Assembly (NCBI GenBank): GCA_949296705.1
Contig: CASFOW010000019.1
Coordinates: forward strand, 1 to 34,174
Direction: 5' to 3'
Length of the DNA stretch: 34,174 bases
From: an uncultured bacterium
GTDB lineage: Bacteria > Bacillota_I > Bacilli_A > RF39 > UBA660
The translations under genes and the position numbers were made by a program. The first letter of the stretch is position 1, and each line of letters opens with the position of its first letter. Positions 8,177-16,294 of this stretch are shown here, piece after piece. The notes below the pieces were generated by a model. That model did not search any database and had not been told where the DNA came from. It worked only from the letters and a program-made list of their open reading frames with translations.

Positions 8177-8731
8177 TCAGGTAAAAATGATAAATAAGAG
8201 AATACAAGTAATTACTAACAATATTAAATAGAGTAAAATACGATTATCTTTATGGTTAGTTGTAATGTAAGTATCAATTAAATCTAACATTTTTTGATTA
8301 TTTCCATGATACTCTTTGGGATTGAATTTTTTTGCTTTATTTAATGCTTTTTTCAAGTCTTTTAAATCTACGACACTAAGTAGATAACCTTCTTTTTCAA
8401 ATTCTTCCGCAATTTGTAGTTGATGGTCATTGGTATGTTCTTGATATTTTGCTAAACGTGGGATGGCGATGATTTTCTTTTTTCTTTTTAATCCAGCCAT
8501 AATTGAGCCTACTCCGGCATGTGTAATTAATAAATCACATTCTTCGATTAATTTTTCAAATTCTTCTTTAGGAAGATAGGAGAATACTTTCATGTTTTTG
8601 CTTTCATAATTTGTGTATCCTGCTTGAACAACTACTTCTTCTTGAATTATCTTTTTGTCTATTAAATTGTCTAAAGCTTTTAAAAGTCTTTCAAAACTCT
8701 TATCTTGCGTTCCTAATGTTACTAAAATCAT
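8177..8731 (-). CDS. PssE/Alg13-like glycosyltransferase subunit with an added C-terminal membrane helix
   Basis: 184 residues. MILVTLGTQDKSFERLLKAL at the N-terminus and CDLLITHAGVGSIM near 85-98 are hallmarks of the GT28 C-terminal half (Alg13, PssE, Cps14G), the donor-binding subunit. Its partner, the PssD/Alg14-like protein, is encoded 12 nt upstream. In the known pairs the two act together to add the second sugar to a lipid-linked glycan on the inner membrane face. Oddly, a hydrophobic run of about 20 residues closes the protein (165-184, ILLYLILLVITCILLFIIFT). PssE/Alg13 proteins usually lack this, since the Alg14 partner provides the membrane contact. It is the last gene of the 10367-8177 operon. 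Confidence 0.88.
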   Translation of the reverse strand: MILVTLGTQDKSFERLLKALDNLIDKKIIQEEVVVQAGYTNYESKNMKVFSYLPKEEFEKLIEECDLLITHAGVGSIMAGLKRKKKIIAIPRLAKYQEHTNDHQLQIAEEFEKEGYLLSVVDLKDLKKALNKAKKFNPKEYHGNNQKMLDLIDTYITTNHKDNRILLYLILLVITCILLFIIFT

Positions 8732-8743
8732 ATTTTTCTCCCC

Positions 8744-9217
8744 TTAATAAATCCAGCCACCATACTTGGCTTTGGGATATAACTTCAACATACTTGGCCA
8801 CTGGACGATAAATAGATCTGCAAATAAATAAATTAGTCTTCCTGTTATGGTTTTGGTTTTAATATTGGCTAATGTTTCAATGTAAATGATTTTACTACCA
8901 AAGATTTTACCGATACAACACATTGGTCCCGCGGTGTGAGTACCGGTAGTCACAATGAATTCGGGACGAATTTTAAAATATAGATACAAACTTTTAAAAC
9001 AGTTAGCTAATAATTTAAAAGGATAAGTTAACAGATGGTCTTTAGTTCCATAGTATAAAAAGGAAACTTTTTTGGGATATTTTTTAGTTAAATAAGTCGT
9101 CGAAGCAGTGCGTTCTGTAATTAATGTATAATTATATTTAGAAAATAATTTAGATAACATTAATAATTCGGATAGATGCCCACCAGCACTTGAAATAAAC
9201 ATTACTTTCTTTTTCAT
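8744..9217 (-). CDS. PssD/Alg14-like glycosyltransferase subunit
   Basis: 157 residues. The N-terminus VMFISSAGGHLSELLMLSKL is the Alg14/PssD signature, and FIVTTGTHTAGPMCCIGKIF near 103-122 is the conserved Gly-rich part. A hydrophobic/basic stretch before it (FKLLANCFKSLYLYFKIRP) could sit on the membrane; there is no clear transmembrane helix. The family forms a heterodimer with PssE/Alg13, which here is the next gene. The start is 4 nt after the stop of the GT4 gene, with AAAGGA as the ribosome binding site, so the three genes form one tight operon. Length is normal for the family. Confidence 0.88.
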   Translation of the reverse strand: MKKKVMFISSAGGHLSELLMLSKLFSKYNYTLITERTASTTYLTKKYPKKVSFLYYGTKDHLLTYPFKLLANCFKSLYLYFKIRPEFIVTTGTHTAGPMCCIGKIFGSKIIYIETLANIKTKTITGRLIYLFADLFIVQWPSMLKLYPKAKYGGWIY

Positions 9218-9221
9218 CTTT

Positions 9222-10367
9222 TTATCCTTTCTTTTTCAATAATTTATGCCAACTGTCTTTTACCCGATCAGGTGTATAATTTAAGCTTATTTTTCTTCCG
9301 TTTTTTCCTAAATATTGGCGTTTTTTAGGTTCATCAATTAATTCGATTAATTTTTCTACCATAAGATCTGGATCCCTATTTTCAATCAGATAACCATTTT
9401 GGTTATTTACAATTAAATCATTAGCTCCTTCTGCGGAAGTGTAAGCAAGACATGGTATCCCATAGGACATTGCCTCAATTAACACTATTCCAAAAGACTC
9501 TGTGTAAGAAGTCATCACATAAAGAGAAGATTTCGACAATAATTTGTCAATTTCTTTTCGATTTAGATAGCCATGAACCGTAACACTTTTGGTTAATTGA
9601 TAACCATAAATCATATCGACTACTTTATTTCTTTCAGCTCCGTCCCCTACAATATCTAAGTGCCAATCTGGTTTTTTCTCATGTAGTAAACGAAATACTT
9701 CAATTAAATCGGTAAATCCTTTTTCTCGGGACAAGCGACCAATAGAAACAATTCTTTTTTCTGTTAGTGAAGAAAGCTTTTCGGGAATTTTATCTAACAT
9801 GTTAGGAATATATACACATTTACATTTATAGTTTCTTTTTTTCATTTCTTTTTTATAGAAACTTCTTAATGAATCAGAAACTAATACTAAAGCATCTAAC
9901 TTTTTACAAGAAGTAACTACTTTATTGATATAGGTGACATCTTGATGATGGTGATTATGTTCCCAACCAATCTTATAGGTTTTCTTTTTTCCATATTCTC
10001 CTAACCATTTATTAAATAAATCACGTGTCGAAATAATAATATCACTATTACAATTTTTGATTGCTTTCGTTGTTTTAGATCGCCTTAAAAACAAGACAAC
10101 AAGGGCTTTATAAGTCTCCTTGATAAAAGTAATTGGTTTTAATTTTTTTAAAGAGTGTTTCCATTCTTCCCGATTAGGTTTATATTTTTCAATTAGATAG
10201 GTTACTTTTACTTTTGAATCGATTTCAAAAGCGGGAGAATGATCTAGTTTATAAGTTGAGATGATTTCTACTTCGTAATCTTTAACAAGTAAATTAGCTA
10301 AATTAACTACACTTTTTTCAATACCCCCATAACCTAAATGAAGGGATAAAATACTTATTTTTTTCAT
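9222..10367 (-). CDS. GT4 glycosyltransferase
   Basis: 381 residues, normal for the family. The N-terminal half opens with ISILSLHLGYGGIEKSVVNL, whose Gly-rich acceptor/phosphate loop is typical. The C-terminal donor domain begins near 200 (RIVSIGRLSREKGFTDLIEV) and carries the E-x7-E motif in YTESFGIVLIEAMSYGIP. This is a retaining GT-B enzyme using a nucleotide sugar, probably acting on a lipid-linked acceptor in the cytoplasm. It is the first gene of the operon with the PssD/PssE pair, and the promoter at 10384-10412 lies 17 nt upstream. The ATG follows CAGGTG. The sugar is not predictable. Confidence 0.9.
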   Translation of the reverse strand: MKKISILSLHLGYGGIEKSVVNLANLLVKDYEVEIISTYKLDHSPAFEIDSKVKVTYLIEKYKPNREEWKHSLKKLKPITFIKETYKALVVLFLRRSKTTKAIKNCNSDIIISTRDLFNKWLGEYGKKKTYKIGWEHNHHHQDVTYINKVVTSCKKLDALVLVSDSLRSFYKKEMKKRNYKCKCVYIPNMLDKIPEKLSSLTEKRIVSIGRLSREKGFTDLIEVFRLLHEKKPDWHLDIVGDGAERNKVVDMIYGYQLTKSVTVHGYLNRKEIDKLLSKSSLYVMTSYTESFGIVLIEAMSYGIPCLAYTSAEGANDLIVNNQNGYLIENRDPDLMVEKLIELIDEPKKRQYLGKNGRKISLNYTPDRVKDSWHKLLKKKG

Positions 10368-10383
10368 AGTTTCACCTGTATTT

Positions 10384-10412
10384 ATTATAAAATAGATTAT
10401 TTTTTTAGTAAA
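10384..10412 (-). promoter_or_regulatory. Promoter of the GT4-pssD-pssE operon
   Basis: Minus strand TTTACT (10407-10412), 17 bases, TATAAT (10384-10389). The -35 box abuts the T-run of the terminator of the adhesin gene, a very compact junction. Confidence 0.65.
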
Positions 10413-10416
10413 GAAA

Positions 10417-10436
10417 AAGAACCTTTTCAGATTCTT
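10417..10436 (-). terminator. Terminator overlapping the adhesin stop codon
   Basis: Minus strand AAGAATCT, GAAA tetraloop, AGGTTCTT, then TTTTCTTT. It is an 8-bp stem with one G-U pair. The left arm includes the last codons and the TGA (10427-10429) begins the loop region, so the hairpin starts inside the gene. Confidence 0.75.
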
Positions 10437-12877
10437 GTTTGCTTTATTTTTCGATAACCGAGGAAAATTCCTACTATGCTTAAGAAGATTAGCGAAGAAT
10501 GATTCGTTTTGTCTTTGGTAATAGATACTCCTGTTTTTGGAGGTAATTCTATTTTCCGATTAGGAATGGTAATGGTATAGGTTTTCTGATTCTCTACAAT
10601 TTCTAAGTAATGTTCACTTTTATTTATTTCATAGCCTAATGGGGCTTCTTCTTCAACGACATAGTATTTTCCTAAGGGAATATCATAAAAGTAAGCTTTT
10701 CCTTCTTGATCACTATAAACACTACCTAAGTATTCTTTATTTTCGCTATAAAGAGAAAACTTAGCTTTACCGATTTTTACTTTCGTATTAGCATCAATTT
10801 TGATTATTTCAATATCACTTTTCTTTAATGTGTTTTCAAAGGTTAAGGTTAACTTTTGACTATGGGTAGTTAAATCGACAAAGTATTTATGATTATTTTC
10901 ATCATATGGTTCTAAATTTTTAGTTTCGATAACATAATATTTTCCTAAAGGCAGTTTACTACTTCTTGTTAATCCTTCTCGATTAGTGACTAAGATTTCT
11001 ACTAATTGATCTTTTTGGTAAAGAATAGTTCCGTCTTGAGCTTTTATTTCTTCGCTAGCATAAATCGAAAATTCTACTCCTTCTAGGGGCATCATTCGAT
11101 AATACAGTCCCCCTGTTGTCATCATTACTTCACCCTCTTTTTCTATTTCAATTACACCATAGGCTCTTTGATTTTCTACTTCGACAAGAATTACTTTGCC
11201 ATATAATGAATCATTTATTGTTTCCACCTCTTCAGAAATAGTGAACTCGAGTGGTTCTGTTTGTTGTTGATAACCAAAAGGTGCGGATACTTCCTCTAAT
11301 AAGTATGTTCCTGTTAATAGAGGCATATCGGTAATAAAATAACCTTCTTCATTAGTTTCAAATATTGTTGTTTCGGAAGGAATTGGTGTTGTAAGATGAC
11401 GAATAAGATATTCTCCGGTTTCTTTATTTTTTATCTTAAACTTGATCTTAGCTTTGATTGGTAATTGGCTATCGGCATCAAGTTTAACTACTTTTACGCG
11501 GTAACCAATTTCTTCATTCTTTAACGTTATTTTTTGTTCTTTTTCACTTGTTTCACTGATTACCACTTTGAATGGTTTACTTAATTCATAATTATTTTTT
11601 CCTTTTGTCTGAACAATCTGATAAGTCCCGTAAGGTAACTCTATTTCTGCTTTTCCATCTTTATTAGTGATTATTGTTTCTATTCGTTCATTTTTATTGT
11701 TATAGATTTCAAATTCAGCGTTTTCTTCTTCAAAATATTCTTTCTTTTCGCTACTACCATAGAATTTTTGAAGAATGATTTTTCCTTTATAGACTTCGTT
11801 ATCCCAATTCCATACTAGTTTTGGATTACTTTTTTTTATAGATAGATATTTTGGTGTGGAATCTAATTGGTAGCCTATCCCGGCTTTGATTTCTTTAATC
11901 TGGTACTCTCCATAAGGCAATTCTACTATATTTGAGTATCCATCTTCTTGAATGACTAATTGTTTCACTATACTTTTGTCTTGATTAAACAATTCGAAAG
12001 TGGTACCGGTAAAGCTAGCTTCCCCTTGTGGTATACTTCCCGTTTGTTTATCCTGTTTCCTAATTTGAAAGGTACCGGATGGTAATTCTACTTCAATTTC
12101 ACTGGAAATTGGACTGAAACCTCCACGAACGATTAAGCTTTGACTTTCTAAATCGACATATAGTGTTGTTTTACTGTTTGCTTTTTTAGTCAAAATAAGT
12201 TTACTTTTTCCTACGCGCTTAGTGGTTAATCGTAATTCATTTCCCTCCTTTTTTACCGTTAGATGTTCATCTGCTTGAACAGTAAAATTCTCTAGTACTT
12301 GATTGGTATCGGTAAGAACATACTCCTCATTATAAGTAAGGTGATACTTCTGATTCACAAAACTAGGTAGTTGATTATGGTTTTCTACTAATCGTTCTAA
12401 TTCCGCAATTTCTTTTTGATATTTATCTATTCGATTACCATTTAACTTATCAGTAAAATAAATAGTACTATCCGGTTCTAGTGTCTTCCAGATTAAATAT
12501 TGAGTTACTGCATACCAATCCAAGGAAGTATGATTCTGATAGCCATAACCGTAATAGGCTAATAATTCAATTTTCGCCCAGACTTCTTCTGATAGGTTGG
12601 TGTGATTTAGGAAATCTTCTTGGTAACCAATGACTGATTTTCCATCTAGTAATTCTTTCCATATTTCAATACAGTAAGCTACATGATGATCTGAACTTCT
12701 TCTAAACACTCGCATTTGTTGGTATCTTCCTGTATCTGCGCCTGGTTTAAACTTCTTAATATACGCGCCACTCACATACTCTGCCTCATAGAAGCTATCG
12801 GTTAATGCTTTTACTTCTGTTGTTTCTATCAAACTTAATGATAGAAGTAATACTAATAATGTCCATATTTTTTTCAT
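10427..12877 (-). CDS. Wall-anchored thioester adhesin with five Cna_B/SpaA-type domains
   Basis: 816 residues. A signal peptide (MKK, hydrophobic core, likely cut after EVKA near 24) precedes a thioester domain at about 30-150, with Cys69 in YCIEIW and Gln126 in TQYLIW. These are the pair that forms the Cys-Gln thioester used by Gram-positive adhesins to bond covalently to host targets. After a linker, five Cna_B/SpaA-like beta domains follow (about 265-365, 365-460, 460-575, 575-690, 690-775). Each has a (F/Y)-x-(L/I)-(Y/F)-x core and a closing L-P-(Y/L)-G-x-Y-x-(I/V)-x-E segment. The C-terminus is a sortase signal: PPKTG at 779-783 (not strict LPXTG), a hydrophobic span and a basic tail (YRKIKQTRI). 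No sortase is in the window. The ATG follows AGGGGGAAAG. The gene is monocistronic. Confidence 0.9.
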   Translation of the reverse strand: MKKIWTLLVLLLSLSLIETTEVKALTDSFYEAEYVSGAYIKKFKPGADTGRYQQMRVFRRSSDHHVAYCIEIWKELLDGKSVIGYQEDFLNHTNLSEEVWAKIELLAYYGYGYQNHTSLDWYAVTQYLIWKTLEPDSTIYFTDKLNGNRIDKYQKEIAELERLVENHNQLPSFVNQKYHLTYNEEYVLTDTNQVLENFTVQADEHLTVKKEGNELRLTTKRVGKSKLILTKKANSKTTLYVDLESQSLIVRGGFSPISSEIEVELPSGTFQIRKQDKQTGSIPQGEASFTGTTFELFNQDKSIVKQLVIQEDGYSNIVELPYGEYQIKEIKAGIGYQLDSTPKYLSIKKSNPKLVWNWDNEVYKGKIILQKFYGSSEKKEYFEEENAEFEIYNNKNERIETIITNKDGKAEIELPYGTYQIVQTKGKNNYELSKPFKVVISETSEKEQKITLKNEEIGYRVKVVKLDADSQLPIKAKIKFKIKNKETGEYLIRHLTTPIPSETTIFETNEEGYFITDMPLLTGTYLLEEVSAPFGYQQQTEPLEFTISEEVETINDSLYGKVILVEVENQRAYGVIEIEKEGEVMMTTGGLYYRMMPLEGVEFSIYASEEIKAQDGTILYQKDQLVEILVTNREGLTRSSKLPLGKYYVIETKNLEPYDENNHKYFVDLTTHSQKLTLTFENTLKKSDIEIIKIDANTKVKIGKAKFSLYSENKEYLGSVYSDQEGKAYFYDIPLGKYYVVEEEAPLGYEINKSEHYLEIVENQKTYTITIPNRKIELPPKTGVSITKDKTNHSSLIFLSIVGIFLGYRKIKQTRI

Positions 12878-12932
12878 TTATCTTTCCCCCTATCTCTATT
12901 ATTCTAAGAAAAAAGGAAAACATCTCGCTTTA

Positions 12933-12961
12933 TTTTCAAAAATTTTAAAATATTGTATAAT
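12933..12961 (+). promoter_or_regulatory. Promoter of the MtaD-like deaminase
   Basis: TTTTCA (12933-12938), 17 bases, TATAAT (12956-12961). A transcript starting about 7 nt after the -10 box would begin at the Shine-Dalgarno GGAGG (12968-12972), giving a leader of only about 10 nt before the ATG at 12978. Confidence 0.6.
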
Positions 12962-12977
12962 GAGTACGGAGGAAGAT

Positions 12978-14270
12978 ATGAAAAAGGTAATTAAAAATGG
13001 AACTGTAATTACGATGGATAGGAATCGTGCTAAATATGAAAAAGTAGATATCGTGATTGAAAATCAGTATATTTGTGATATATGTAAAAACTATACCGGT
13101 AACTATGATGAAGTAATCGATGCGACTGGAAAAATCGTCATGCCCGGTTTAATTAATGGTCATACCCATCTAGGAATGAGTATTTTTCGGGCAACTAATG
13201 ACAACTTGAATTTACAAGATTGGTTAAACAAAAAAATTTGGCCAATCGAAGATAGAATGACGGATGATGATCTTTATTATACGACGTTATTATCTTGTAT
13301 TGAGATGATCAAAACTGGAACCACCACCGCTAATGATATGTATTTTGGGTGGCGAGGAAGTATTCGTGCTTTAGAAGAAACTAAGGTTAGATGTACATAT
13401 TCTAGATGTCTAATGGGAAATGGTGATGAGGCATCTATAGGGAGAATCCAAGACTTTATAAAACTTTATCAAAGTCATAAAAATTTCCCTCTACTTACTT
13501 TTAGTTTGACACCACATGCAATGTATACTTGTAGTAAAGAGTATTTAAAAAAGTGTAAACAGTTGGCTGATGATTTACACTTACCAATCCATATGCATTT
13601 TTGTGAAAACAAAAGTGAAGTACAACAAATTGAACAAGATTATCAAAAGCTACCTGTTGAGGCTTTAGAAGAACTAGGTTTTTTAGAGAATAAATTAATT
13701 CTTGCCCATGGGACTTTTATTTCCGAAAAGGAACAAGAAATATTAAATGGAAAAGATGTCTCTATTGTGACCAATCCAATCAGTAATCTTAACTTAGGTT
13801 GTGGAATTGCCGATATTAGTAGCTACATGAAACATGGAATTAATGTTTGTTTAGGTACAGATGGGCAAGGAAGTGGTAATAACCTTAACTTGTTTTACCA
13901 TATGTCAGTTACTGATCAACTGCAAAAAGCGCTCTATCAAGATCCTACTGTTTTTAGCTCTTACGATGCGTTAAAGCTAGCTACCATAAATGGGGCTAAA
14001 GCATTGGGATTACAAGATAAAATCGGTTCAATCGAAGTAGGAAAACTTGCCGATATTGTTATTCTTGACTATTCTGATATCGAATCATATCCTGCTGTTG
14101 ATTTAATTACCCAGATCGTTCATAATACAGAAAGTAAACATGTAGATACGACAATAATAAACGGCGAAATATTAATGAAAAATCACCAACTACTTTTACC
14201 AATTGATGAAGAAGAATTAAAAATTAAAATTAATTCTATTATTGAAAGATTATCAAAAAAGTATGATTAA
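12978..14270 (+). CDS. mtaD: Amidohydrolase, MtaD-type (methylthioadenosine/S-adenosylhomocysteine deaminase family)
   Basis: 430 residues from the ATG at 12978, chosen because GGAGG lies 5 bases before it; an in-frame ATG at 12960 overlaps the -10 box. Metal ligands of the amidohydrolase barrel are visible: GHTH (H62, H64), HMH with E210 nearby (H205/H207), AHG (H244) and GTDG (D295). LINGHTHLGMSIFRATNDNL, followed by WLNKKIWPIE, and TDGQGSGNNLNLF match the MtaD/TrzN/chlorohydrolase subgroup. Members deaminate MTA, SAH or 5'-deoxyadenosine to the inosine analogue using a bound metal in the cytoplasm. Substrate choice within the subgroup is uncertain. It is the only complete plus-strand gene, divergent from the adhesin and convergent with galE, and probably unrelated to the glycan genes, though it could recycle SAH from the methyltransferase. 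Confidence 0.88.
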   Translation: MKKVIKNGTVITMDRNRAKYEKVDIVIENQYICDICKNYTGNYDEVIDATGKIVMPGLINGHTHLGMSIFRATNDNLNLQDWLNKKIWPIEDRMTDDDLYYTTLLSCIEMIKTGTTTANDMYFGWRGSIRALEETKVRCTYSRCLMGNGDEASIGRIQDFIKLYQSHKNFPLLTFSLTPHAMYTCSKEYLKKCKQLADDLHLPIHMHFCENKSEVQQIEQDYQKLPVEALEELGFLENKLILAHGTFISEKEQEILNGKDVSIVTNPISNLNLGCGIADISSYMKHGINVCLGTDGQGSGNNLNLFYHMSVTDQLQKALYQDPTVFSSYDALKLATINGAKALGLQDKIGSIEVGKLADIVILDYSDIESYPAVDLITQIVHNTESKHVDTTIINGEILMKNHQLLLPIDEEELKIKINSIIERLSKKYD

Positions 14271-14290
14271 TTTTATGGTTAATCATACTT
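14259..14290. terminator. Bidirectional terminator shared by mtaD and galE
   Basis: AAGTATGATTAA (14259-14270) and TTAATCATACTT (14279-14290) form a perfect 12-bp stem with an 8-nt loop. T-runs follow on both strands. The left arm contains the mtaD stop codon, and galE ends 2 nt beyond the right arm, so one hairpin closes both convergent units. Confidence 0.9.
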
Positions 14291-14291
14291 T

Positions 14292-15296
14292 TTATTTTCT
14301 ATTTTTTACTCTATATTGATAACTGTCTCTTACCATGTCTTCTAGAGTCTTCGTACAAGTGAAATTTAATTCTTGCTTTGCATACGACGGATCCGCATAG
14401 CATTCTGCAATATCCCCACTTCTTCGCTCAACGATTTGGTAAGGTATTTTTACATTATTTATTTTTTCAAAAGTATTTACAATTTCTAAAACACTGTAAC
14501 CGTGTCCTGTTCCTAAATTGTAACAGTCTATTTGATTAGTTTTCATGATCTTTTCTATTGCTTTTATATGGCCTTTGGCAAGATCAACTACGTGAATATA
14601 ATCTCTTACTCCAGTTCCATCCTTTGTATCATAATCGTTTCCAAAAATATTTAAGTGATCAAGTTCTTTTGTGGCTACTTTTACGATATACGGCATTAAA
14701 TTATTTGGAATTCCATTAGGATCTTCTCCTAATAAATAAGATGGATGAGCGCCAATAGGATTAAAATATCGAAGAATAGCAATACTCCAAGTAGGATCAG
14801 ACTTGTATAAGTCTTTTAATATATATTCGATAAATAATTTAGTTGAACCATATGGATTAGTAGTAGATAATGGGAAATCCTCTTTAATTGGTAATGAGGA
14901 AGGATTCCCGTAAACTGTAGCACTTGAAGAAAATACCAGTTTCTTGCAATTATACTTAGTCATTATCTCTAATAAATTTAATGTAGATACTAGATTGTTC
15001 TGATAGTATAAAAGCGGTTTTTGTACGGATTCTCCTACTGCTTTTAATCCAGCGAAATGGATTACCGCATCGATTTTATTTTCTTTAAATACTTGTTCTA
15101 AATCACTTTGATTACACAAATCATATGGATAAAACTTAGGTCGTTTCCCAGTTATTTTTTCAATATTATCTAATACTTCTAATTTAGAGTTGATTAAATT
15201 ATCCACAATAATTACTTCATAGTTATTTTCCAATAATTCTACTACTGTATGACTACCGATATAGCCCATACCACCGGTAACTAAAATAGTTTGCAT
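14292..15296 (-). CDS. galE: UDP-glucose 4-epimerase
   Basis: 334 residues, usual length. The NAD-binding GGMGYIG sits at 8-14, the catalytic Ser lies in SSSATVYG (123-130), and the Tyr-Lys pair is YGSTK (Y149, K153). ILRYFNPIGAHPS and the C-terminal YNLGTGHGYSVLEIV are GalE-specific within extended short-chain dehydrogenases. The enzyme interconverts UDP-Glc and UDP-Gal, and in some members the N-acetylated forms. It is the last gene of the ABC-transporter operon, 38 nt after the GT2 gene, with AAGGAGG upstream of its ATG. Here it most likely feeds galactose to the glycosyltransferases of the same operon. Confidence 0.95.
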   Translation of the reverse strand: MQTILVTGGMGYIGSHTVVELLENNYEVIIVDNLINSKLEVLDNIEKITGKRPKFYPYDLCNQSDLEQVFKENKIDAVIHFAGLKAVGESVQKPLLYYQNNLVSTLNLLEIMTKYNCKKLVFSSSATVYGNPSSLPIKEDFPLSTTNPYGSTKLFIEYILKDLYKSDPTWSIAILRYFNPIGAHPSYLLGEDPNGIPNNLMPYIVKVATKELDHLNIFGNDYDTKDGTGVRDYIHVVDLAKGHIKAIEKIMKTNQIDCYNLGTGHGYSVLEIVNTFEKINNVKIPYQIVERRSGDIAECYADPSYAKQELNFTCTKTLEDMVRDSYQYRVKNRK

Positions 15297-15334
15297 TTTT
15301 ATTTCCTCCTTTTATTTATCATTTTAAATATTTA

Positions 15335-16294
15335 CTATCTTTTTATTTGATGTAAGTACAATTCGTATAACTGACGGTGTTTCTTTACAATTACCCCTAA
15401 GATAATTGCAGTAATCCAAAGTAATAAAGCAATTACCAAAAAGATGCTAGCCACTATCAAACTTGGGAATCTAGGTACTAATCCTGTTTCAAAATATTCT
15501 AGAAATACAGGAACGCCTAAGATTAAAGATACAAGTAGAAAAATTGAAGCAAAAATTCCAAAAAATATACCTGGTTTATATTCCTTGAATAAGGTTGCAA
15601 TTGTTTTTAACACTTTAAACCCATCTTTATAAGTATTGAGCTTCGAAACGCTTCCTTCTGGACGATCGCGATAATTAACCGGAATTTCAACCATTTTAAA
15701 ATTCTTATCTACGGCATGAATCGTCATCTCAGTTTCTATTTCGAATCCTTTAGATAAAACAGGAAAACCTTTAGCAAATTCATAACTAAATGCTCTATAT
15801 CCTGTCATGATATCTTTAATGTTATTTTTAAATAACTTGTTAATAGAAAATCTGACAATTTTATTTCCGAAATTATGAAATGGTCTTTTATTTTCGGTAA
15901 AATACGTACTTGATAATCTATCCCCTATTACCATGTCTGCTTTTCCACTTAGTACTAGCTCACACATCTCTCTAGCATTTTCTGCTGGATAAGTATCATC
16001 ACCATCAATCATCAAATAGCAATCCGCATCGATTTCTCGAAACATCGTTCTAATTACATTCCCTTTACCCTGACGATATTCATATCGAACAATAGCTCCT
16101 GCTTTTCTAGCAATTTCATCGGTCTTATCTTTAGAATTATTATCGTATACATAAATATCTGCTTCAGGTAATACTTTTTTATAGTCTTTTACTACTTTTT
16201 CGATAGTTTTACTTTCGTTATAACACGGAATTAATACTGCAATTTTTTTATTTTTCCATTCTAAATTTTTTGTTTCAACTTCTTTTTTCATCAT
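15335..16294 (-). CDS. GT2 glycosyltransferase, DPM1-like with C-terminal membrane anchor
   Basis: 319 residues. IAVLIPCYNESKTIEKVV near the N-terminus, the VYDNNSKDKT donor motif and the metal-binding MIDGDDTYPAEN (near 115-127) place it with dolichol/polyprenyl-phosphate mannose synthase-like GT2 enzymes. Two hydrophobic spans lie at about 242-265 and 280-305. The likely product is a polyprenyl-phosphate-linked sugar. The upstream gene encodes a DUF2142 multi-spanning protein, and the stop TAG is directly followed by ATGATG, so the two are coupled. That fits a donor-maker plus membrane glycosyltransferase pair. No strong ribosome binding site is present, and either of the two adjacent ATGs may be used. 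Confidence 0.9.
   Translation of the reverse strand: MMKKEVETKNLEWKNKKIAVLIPCYNESKTIEKVVKDYKKVLPEADIYVYDNNSKDKTDEIARKAGAIVRYEYRQGKGNVIRTMFREIDADCYLMIDGDDTYPAENAREMCELVLSGKADMVIGDRLSSTYFTENKRPFHNFGNKIVRFSINKLFKNNIKDIMTGYRAFSYEFAKGFPVLSKGFEIETEMTIHAVDKNFKMVEIPVNYRDRPEGSVSKLNTYKDGFKVLKTIATLFKEYKPGIFFGIFASIFLLVSLILGVPVFLEYFETGLVPRFPSLIVASIFLVIALLLWITAIILGVIVKKHRQLYELYLHQIKR

Noticed and set aside
12960-12977. Longer start of the MtaD-like gene at the ATG at 12960
   Set aside because: It lies within the -10 box, has no ribosome binding site, and adds six residues not typical of the family. The ATG at 12978 has GGAGG five bases before it.
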